A stretch of 64,000 nt of DNA from Streptomyces sp. PKU-EA00015 (lineage in GTDB: Bacteria > Actinomycetota > Actinomycetes > Streptomycetales > Streptomycetaceae). Shown here one piece after another: positions 60,543 to 64,000 of this stretch. The notes under the pieces were generated by a model. The model was not told the DNA's origin, did not search any database, and saw only the letters and a list, made by a program, of their open reading frames with translations. Position numbers and translations under genes: made by a program. The number at the start of each line of letters is the position of its first letter. Position 1 is the first letter of the stretch. The stretch covers positions 62,001 through 126,000 of the forward strand of contig NZ_JABZEE010000038.1 of NCBI RefSeq assembly GCF_013387495.1, given 5' to 3'.

Positions 60543-61103
60543 GTGTCCCACCCTGCTCCCGCATCCGCTGCCACCTCATCTCCGCGCCCGGCCGACGCCC
60601 TCCAGCCGGGCGGGCCGACCGCCGCCGAACTGCTCGACTTCGTACAGCGCGCCGCTGCCGACAAGGAACTGATCGCCTCCCTTCCACGCGACCCCGAGGG
60701 CCGCACCTGGCTGCGGCTGGACGGTCCGCGCGGGAGTGAGGCCTGGTTGATCGGCTGGCCGCCCGGCACCGGTACCGGCTGGCACGACCACGCCGAGTCC
60801 CTGGGTGCGTTCGCCACCGCCGAGGGGCAGCTGACGGAGCACTCCCTGGCCGTCCGGCTCCCGGCGAGCGGCTGGAAGACCCTCGAACTGAACGACGGCG
60901 TGGACCGCGTGCGCCACCTGGGTGCGGGCCGGGCACGGGCCTTCGGACAGCACCACGTGCACGAAGTGCTCAACGAGTCGTCCACCGTCCACGCCGTCTC
61001 CGTGCACGCGTACTATCCGCCGCTCCCGCTGATGCGGCGTTTCAGCCGGTCGGGCGCGGTGCTGCGGCTGGAGCAGGTCGAGCGTCCGGAGGACTGGCAG
61101 TGA
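60543..61103 (+). CDS. Cysteine dioxygenase type I family (cupin)
   Basis: 186 residues. Fe(II) cupin that oxidises cysteine to cysteine sulphinate. The iron-binding histidines are in GTGWHDHAESLGAFATAEGQL (H-x-H, about 85-87) and QHHVHEVLNESS (third His near 141). GTG at 60543 (VSHPAPASA) has AGGACGG nearby. Its stop TGA overlaps the rhodanese start (GTGA), so the two are translationally coupled. The cysteine leader 67 bases upstream fits a role in cysteine breakdown. The usual Tyr-Cys crosslink of mammalian enzymes is not expected in bacterial members. Confidence 0.9.
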   Translation: MSHPAPASAATSSPRPADALQPGGPTAAELLDFVQRAAADKELIASLPRDPEGRTWLRLDGPRGSEAWLIGWPPGTGTGWHDHAESLGAFATAEGQLTEHSLAVRLPASGWKTLELNDGVDRVRHLGAGRARAFGQHHVHEVLNESSTVHAVSVHAYYPPLPLMRRFSRSGAVLRLEQVERPEDWQ

Positions 61104-61486
61104 GTGAACGCCCTGGCATCGACGAGCTGTTGGAGCGCATACGGGAAGGGCTGGTGCGCGTAGGGCCGCGGGAGGCATACGAGGCGGCCGAGCACGGAGC
61201 GCTCCTCGTGGACATCCGCTACCAGGCGCTGCGCGAGCGGGACGGTCTGATCCCCGGCGCGCTGGTCGTGGAACGCAACGAGCTGGAGTGGCGGCTGGAC
61301 CCGCAGGGCAGCCACCGCGCGCCGGAGGCGACGGGGCACGACCTGCGGATCGTGGTGATCTGCAACGAGGGCTACGCGTCCTCCCTCGCCGCGGCCTCAC
61401 TGCACCAGCTCGGCCTGCGTCGTGCGACCGACCTCGTCGGCGGCTTCCAGGCCTGGAAGGCGTCGGGTCTCCCAGTAGCCCGGTAA
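61100..61486 (+). CDS. Rhodanese-like sulphurtransferase
   Basis: 128 residues, single rhodanese domain. Active-site Cys lies in VVICNEGYASSLAAA (about 92), with the six-residue loop Cys-Asn-Glu-Gly-Tyr-Ala and the conserved first block ALLVDIRYQALRERDGLIPGALVVER. Handles sulphane sulphur or persulphides, fitting next to cysteine dioxygenase. GTG at 61100 overlaps the previous stop by four bases. Last gene of the cysteine operon. Confidence 0.9.
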   Translation: MSERPGIDELLERIREGLVRVGPREAYEAAEHGALLVDIRYQALRERDGLIPGALVVERNELEWRLDPQGSHRAPEATGHDLRIVVICNEGYASSLAAASLHQLGLRRATDLVGGFQAWKASGLPVAR

Positions 61487-61912
61487 AGGACGGCCCACGA
61501 GCCGGCGTCAGCCAGGCCGGGCGGGGGTCCGGGTGAGTCCGTCCTCGGCCGAGCGTGACCGCGGGCATAAGTTTGGCGACTTCCGGCCACCCTGCGGCCG
61601 GAATTCATTTTTACGGAATCCAGCCAGCCGCTTACCGGAATCAACCCTTTCCATTATTCCGAGAAAGCGGCCATGTCGCATATTGCACCCTTCCCATCGA
61701 CCTCCACGGATGCGATGCTCAAGTAACCCTCAAACGAGGGCTTTTACGCTTGCGCGGCTCCGGCAGGCATGGAATTGTCATGGCCGTGCGGGAGACGGAA
61801 AATCCCTTCGCACGCAAGAGGGGAAGCGTGGCATTCAAATCAAGCCATGCCGCCCGCTGTCCTGGCTGATAACACCTCAAGCGTTTACCGCTGAAGGAGT
61901 AGGTAAAGAAAA
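61487..61912. other. AT-richer intergenic stretch before the secreted four-cysteine proteins
   Basis: 426 bases with visibly lower GC than the surrounding genes. It holds a small stem with a T-run (CCCTC, AAAC, GAGGG then CTTTTA; 61727-61745), which may be a terminator for the plus strand. A 104-codon frame (61555-61869) has poor codon bias and no ribosome binding site and is not accepted. A promoter for the next gene must lie here. Confidence 0.4.
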
Positions 61913-62257
61913 TTGCTGAAAAGCACTCGCATTCGACGGACCGTCACCAAGCGGGCACTTGGAGTGCTGCTGGCCAGTTCCTTCGCGCTTAGCTTCGGGG
62001 CTCCTGCATCAGCTTCCGAGGTAGGCGCCACGGCGCATCCCAGCGGTTGCCACTACGAGGTGCCCAACGGCAAATGGGGCGGGGTTGCGCGTTGCGAAAG
62101 CCACAACGGCGGCTCCTACCGGGCTGTCGTCCAATGCAAGGACTCCAGCGGGAAGGCGTGGGAGTACGTAGGCCCGTGGAAAAAGAGGGGATGGTCCTAC
62201 GCGTACTGCCAGGGAGACTCCAAAGCCACCGGCGCGGGCATCGATACCCGCGCCTAG
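61913..62257 (+). CDS. Small secreted four-cysteine protein (paralogue 1)
   Basis: 114 residues. Signal peptide with charged start and hydrophobic core (MLKSTRIRRTVTKRALGVLLASSFALSFG, cleavage expected after ASA). The mature protein has four cysteines: HPSGCHYEVPNGKWGGVARCESH, then VVQCKDSSGKAW and SYAYCQGD, enough for two disulphides, plus an NGGSYRAVVQC strand. Its sequence is less GC-rich than neighbours. The TTG start at 61913 has AAGGAG 13 bases upstream, a weak spacing; other starts are worse. Next to a paralogue of the same pattern. Family not recognised; could be a secreted enzyme inhibitor, lectin-like or bacteriocin-like protein. Confidence 0.65.
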   Translation: MLKSTRIRRTVTKRALGVLLASSFALSFGAPASASEVGATAHPSGCHYEVPNGKWGGVARCESHNGGSYRAVVQCKDSSGKAWEYVGPWKKRGWSYAYCQGDSKATGAGIDTRA

Positions 62258-62293
62258 AAAACGGCCGGATCTATCGGGAAAGGATCAGCGGCA

Positions 62294-62653
62294 ATGAAGA
62301 AGCTGTGTTCGACACTGCAGGTCACCATGGGGATCGCAGCCTGTTTCACTATCGGACTCCAAGGCACTGCCAATGCGGCCCCCGCCGAATATGTACCGGC
62401 CTCAAATGATGTATCCATCATGGCCCATCCGACCAGCTGCTCCAACGGCCAGAACCAGAACGGCTGGGAGGCCCACTGCCGTAACAGCAATGGCGGAAGC
62501 TACAAGGCGACGGTGACGTGCCGGCCTCGCGCCGGTGGAGATCTCGTCATTCGAGATGCGACGGTTTGGAAGAGCAGCGGACTCTCCATAGTCTTCTGCC
62601 CGCCACTCACCGCTGTCGTTTACGGCGGCATCATCACAAAGTCCACTCGTTAG
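62294..62653 (+). CDS. Small secreted four-cysteine protein (paralogue 2)
   Basis: 119 residues. Signal peptide MKKLCSTLQVTMGIAACFTIGLQG with Ala-x-Ala site (ANAA). The mature part carries the same cysteine pattern as the previous gene: HPTSCSNGQNQNGWEAHC...NGGSYKATVTCRPRAGG... and SSGLSIVFCPP. Shared skeleton: HP-S/T-x-C, C before NGGSY, C after A-T/V-V, C near the end. ATG at 62294 with AAAGGAT about nine bases upstream, 36 bases after the first gene, so one transcript. Function unknown; a secreted pair under common control is the only inference. Confidence 0.65.
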   Translation: MKKLCSTLQVTMGIAACFTIGLQGTANAAPAEYVPASNDVSIMAHPTSCSNGQNQNGWEAHCRNSNGGSYKATVTCRPRAGGDLVIRDATVWKSSGLSIVFCPPLTAVVYGGIITKSTR

Positions 62654-62942
62654 CCTCGATCTTCGTGACGGTCCGTCGGTTCTTCGGCGGGCCGTTTCGG
62701 TTGTTCGGGCTGTTGCTGGCCAGGCCAATGGCCCGGCTGTCGTCGGGTGAGCGCGGGTTCTATAGTTCCGCCCGAGGTGATGCTGCTTCCAGAGACTGGA
62801 TGCGCTGTCACCGGGTTCCTGAGAGCTTCGAGCCATGCCCGGCGTCAGTGATCGTCGGTCCAGGGGCCAGTGACATGCGAATTATCGGAACCTTGACGGA
62901 GGGCACCGTTGCTCGTGTGTGACTACCTGTCGTTGTGAGGTC
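62654..62942. other. Gene-free stretch after the secreted proteins
   Basis: About 290 bases with mixed composition and no supported gene. No repeat or RNA was recognised. Confidence 0.35.
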
Positions 62943-63400
62943 TCAGGACTTCCTTGACGGCTTGTCGTCAGGAGATCGTTGACGGCCCTTCTGCGTGCCC
63001 ATGCCTTTGACGTAGAGCCTGGTGATCGGTCCGAGGTTCTTGCGGGGCCTGACTGTGGCTCGTCCTCCCCGTGCAGGATCCGGTAGTTGGTGTCCTCGAT
63101 GACGACGGTGACGCTCTTCCCGGCATGCCGCGTTGCCGAGCTTGATGAACTGACCGTTGATCATGCAGAGCCGCTCGCATGCACCTTGCACTGGGCCCGG
63201 ATGGCACCGGCTGGCAGATTATCCAGACCTACCGCCCACTCGTGGCCTGGCATTGCGCCCGGCCGGGCGGTGGTGGTCGGGCCTCTGATCAGCGACTCCG
63301 ACATCACCCCTCGGGCCCGGTGACACCCCCAGGTCATCCGCTCGACAGGAACAGTCATGCCGGGCCCGGAGGCCAGCGGCCCTCTTGCAGGGACCACGAA
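62943..63400 (-). pseudogene. Decayed transposase C-terminal part, probably IS481-like
   Basis: Pieces of one protein are readable in shifting frames: EWAVGLDNLPAGAIRAQCKVHASG (near 63170-63250), MINGQFIKLGNA, then HAGKSVTVVIEDTNYRILHG in another frame (about 63060-63130), and ATVRPRKNLGPITRLYVKGMGTQK in a third. The order (VTVxIEDTxYRILHG followed by RPRKxxxPITRLYV) is that of the C-terminal part of integrase-type transposases of streptomycetes. At least two frameshifts; no ends found. It marks an old insertion in this low-GC patch beside recX. Confidence 0.55.
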
Positions 63401-63612
63401 GAAGCTAACAGGGGGCGCGCCGCTGTTGCGGAGTGATCATATCTGCGGGGGGCTGCTGCTGGACGGCTGGCGCAGGTCGATGCAGTCGATAGCCGGGCAC
63501 CTCGACCCAGCTACCAGGCCCTGGGCCTCCTCCAACACCTGAGGAACCAGCACCTCCCCCCACCTGCCGACACCCAACGCCATGCCCTACGACACCACCT
63601 GACAAAGCACTA
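63401..63612. other. Gap before recX
   Basis: About 210 bases with no recognised gene. The composition is mixed and includes short inverted repeats without clear function. Confidence 0.35.
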
Positions 63613-64000
63613 CTAGGCGCCCGCCTCGTCCAGGTCCTCGGTGCCCTCGCCCTCCTCCTCGAGGGCGCGCTTGACCACCCTGAGCGCCATGCCCTCGGGA
63701 TATCCCTTGCGGGCGAGCATCCCGGCGAGGCGCCGGAGGCGGCGGTCGCGGTCGAGGCCACGGGTGGCACGCAGTTTGCGCTCGACCAGCTCCCGTGCCG
63801 TCGACTCCTCCTGGTCCGCGTCGAGCCGGCCCACCGCCTCGTCGATCAGCGTGGCGTCGACGCCCTTGGTCCGCAGCTCACGGGCCAGCGCCCGGCGGGC
63901 GAGGCCACGGCCGTGGTGCCGCGACTCCACCCAGGCGCCGGCGAAGGCGGCGTCGTCGATCAGCCCCACGTCCTCAAAACGCGAGAGGACCTCCTCGGCC
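63613..64000 (-). CDS. recX: Recombination regulator RecX, 5' end outside window
   Basis: 128 codons are visible; the gene starts outside the window to the right. It reads VLSRFEDVGLIDDAAFAGAWVESRHHGRGLARRALARELRTKGVDATLIDEAVG, the RecX repeat fold (three-helix modules with the RGLARRALxRELRxKGV motif), then a second unit (LRRLAGMLARKGYPEGMALRVVKRALEEE). RecX inhibits RecA filaments. In streptomycetes it sits next to recA, probably just beyond the edge. Ends in an acidic tail EGEGTEDLDEAGA. Confidence 0.92.
   Translation of the reverse strand, partial: AEEVLSRFEDVGLIDDAAFAGAWVESRHHGRGLARRALARELRTKGVDATLIDEAVGRLDADQEESTARELVERKLRATRGLDRDRRLRRLAGMLARKGYPEGMALRVVKRALEEEGEGTEDLDEAGA

Noticed and set aside
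61555..61869. 104-codon ORF upstream of the four-cysteine genes
   Set aside because: No ribosome binding site, irregular codon use, overlaps a hairpin with T-run.

Overview
The window is a high-GC, gene-dense chromosomal segment of a Streptomyces (or very close actinomycete). The evidence is gene content and order: a topoisomerase IV B subunit, the principal sigma factor hrdB beside the sporulation regulator whiH, a coenzyme-B12 ribonucleotide reductase with nrdR next to lexA, a second RelA/SpoT homologue (rshA), dapF, miaA, miaB, the gluABCD glutamate transporter and, at the right edge, recX. From memory this follows the Streptomyces coelicolor SCO5822 to SCO5770 order in reverse gene-number direction; no database was consulted. 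GTG and TTG starts, purine-rich ribosome binding sites, near-saturated third-position GC and long GC-rich inverted-repeat terminators all fit.

Layout. 1-6.1 kb: parE (partial, runs off the left edge), a DUF7455 small protein, a secreted trypsin-like protease, hrdB and whiH. 6.2-10 kb: a decayed ABC transporter, a NUDIX-HTH regulator with a candidate leaderless promoter and operator, and a DUF4192 gene whose 3' end carries 51 perfect copies of a 9-bp repeat. 10-14.7 kb: recQ-type helicase fused to a phosphoribosyltransferase-like domain, two uncharacterised genes, rnhB. 14.7-21.2 kb: TetR/MFS efflux pair with two palindromic operators, ADP-ribosylglycohydrolase and phosphatase operon, a TetR gene facing the deletion scar of an ABC-F gene, a DUF4937-like protein, terD. 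21.2-24.0 kb: a poorly conserved patch with a nucleotidyltransferase and broken genes. 24-31 kb: nrdJ, nrdR, lexA and a DinG-like helicase. 31-37.4 kb: a four-gene NRPS-independent siderophore operon. 37.6-40.3 kb: two paralogous secreted serine proteases of identical length. 40.4-50 kb: hflX, M1 peptidase, rshA, dapF, miaA and small genes. 50-58.6 kb: miaB, a TAXI binding protein, a two-component system, gluABCD. 58.7-61.5 kb: a flavin monooxygenase, then a cysteine-rich leader peptide followed by cysteine dioxygenase and rhodanese genes. 61.5-63.6 kb: a less GC-rich accessory patch with two tandem secreted four-cysteine proteins and a decayed transposase. The window ends inside recX.

How the parts work together. 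Most of the window is housekeeping: transcription (hrdB), DNA replication and repair (parE, recQ, rnhB, lexA, dinG-like, recX, nrdRJ), translation and tRNA modification (miaA, miaB, hflX), stringent response and cell wall precursor synthesis. Regulation is unusually readable: a LexA box at lexA, a pair of NrdR-like boxes 31 bp apart at nrdR-nrdJ, twin TetR operators at the MFS pump, and a leader peptide with three cysteine codons ahead of the cysteine catabolism genes. The most unusual features are the repeat in the DUF4192 gene, the 24-bp palindrome of two inverted DnaA-type boxes between that gene and recQ, the cysteine leader, and the tandem four-cysteine secreted proteins.
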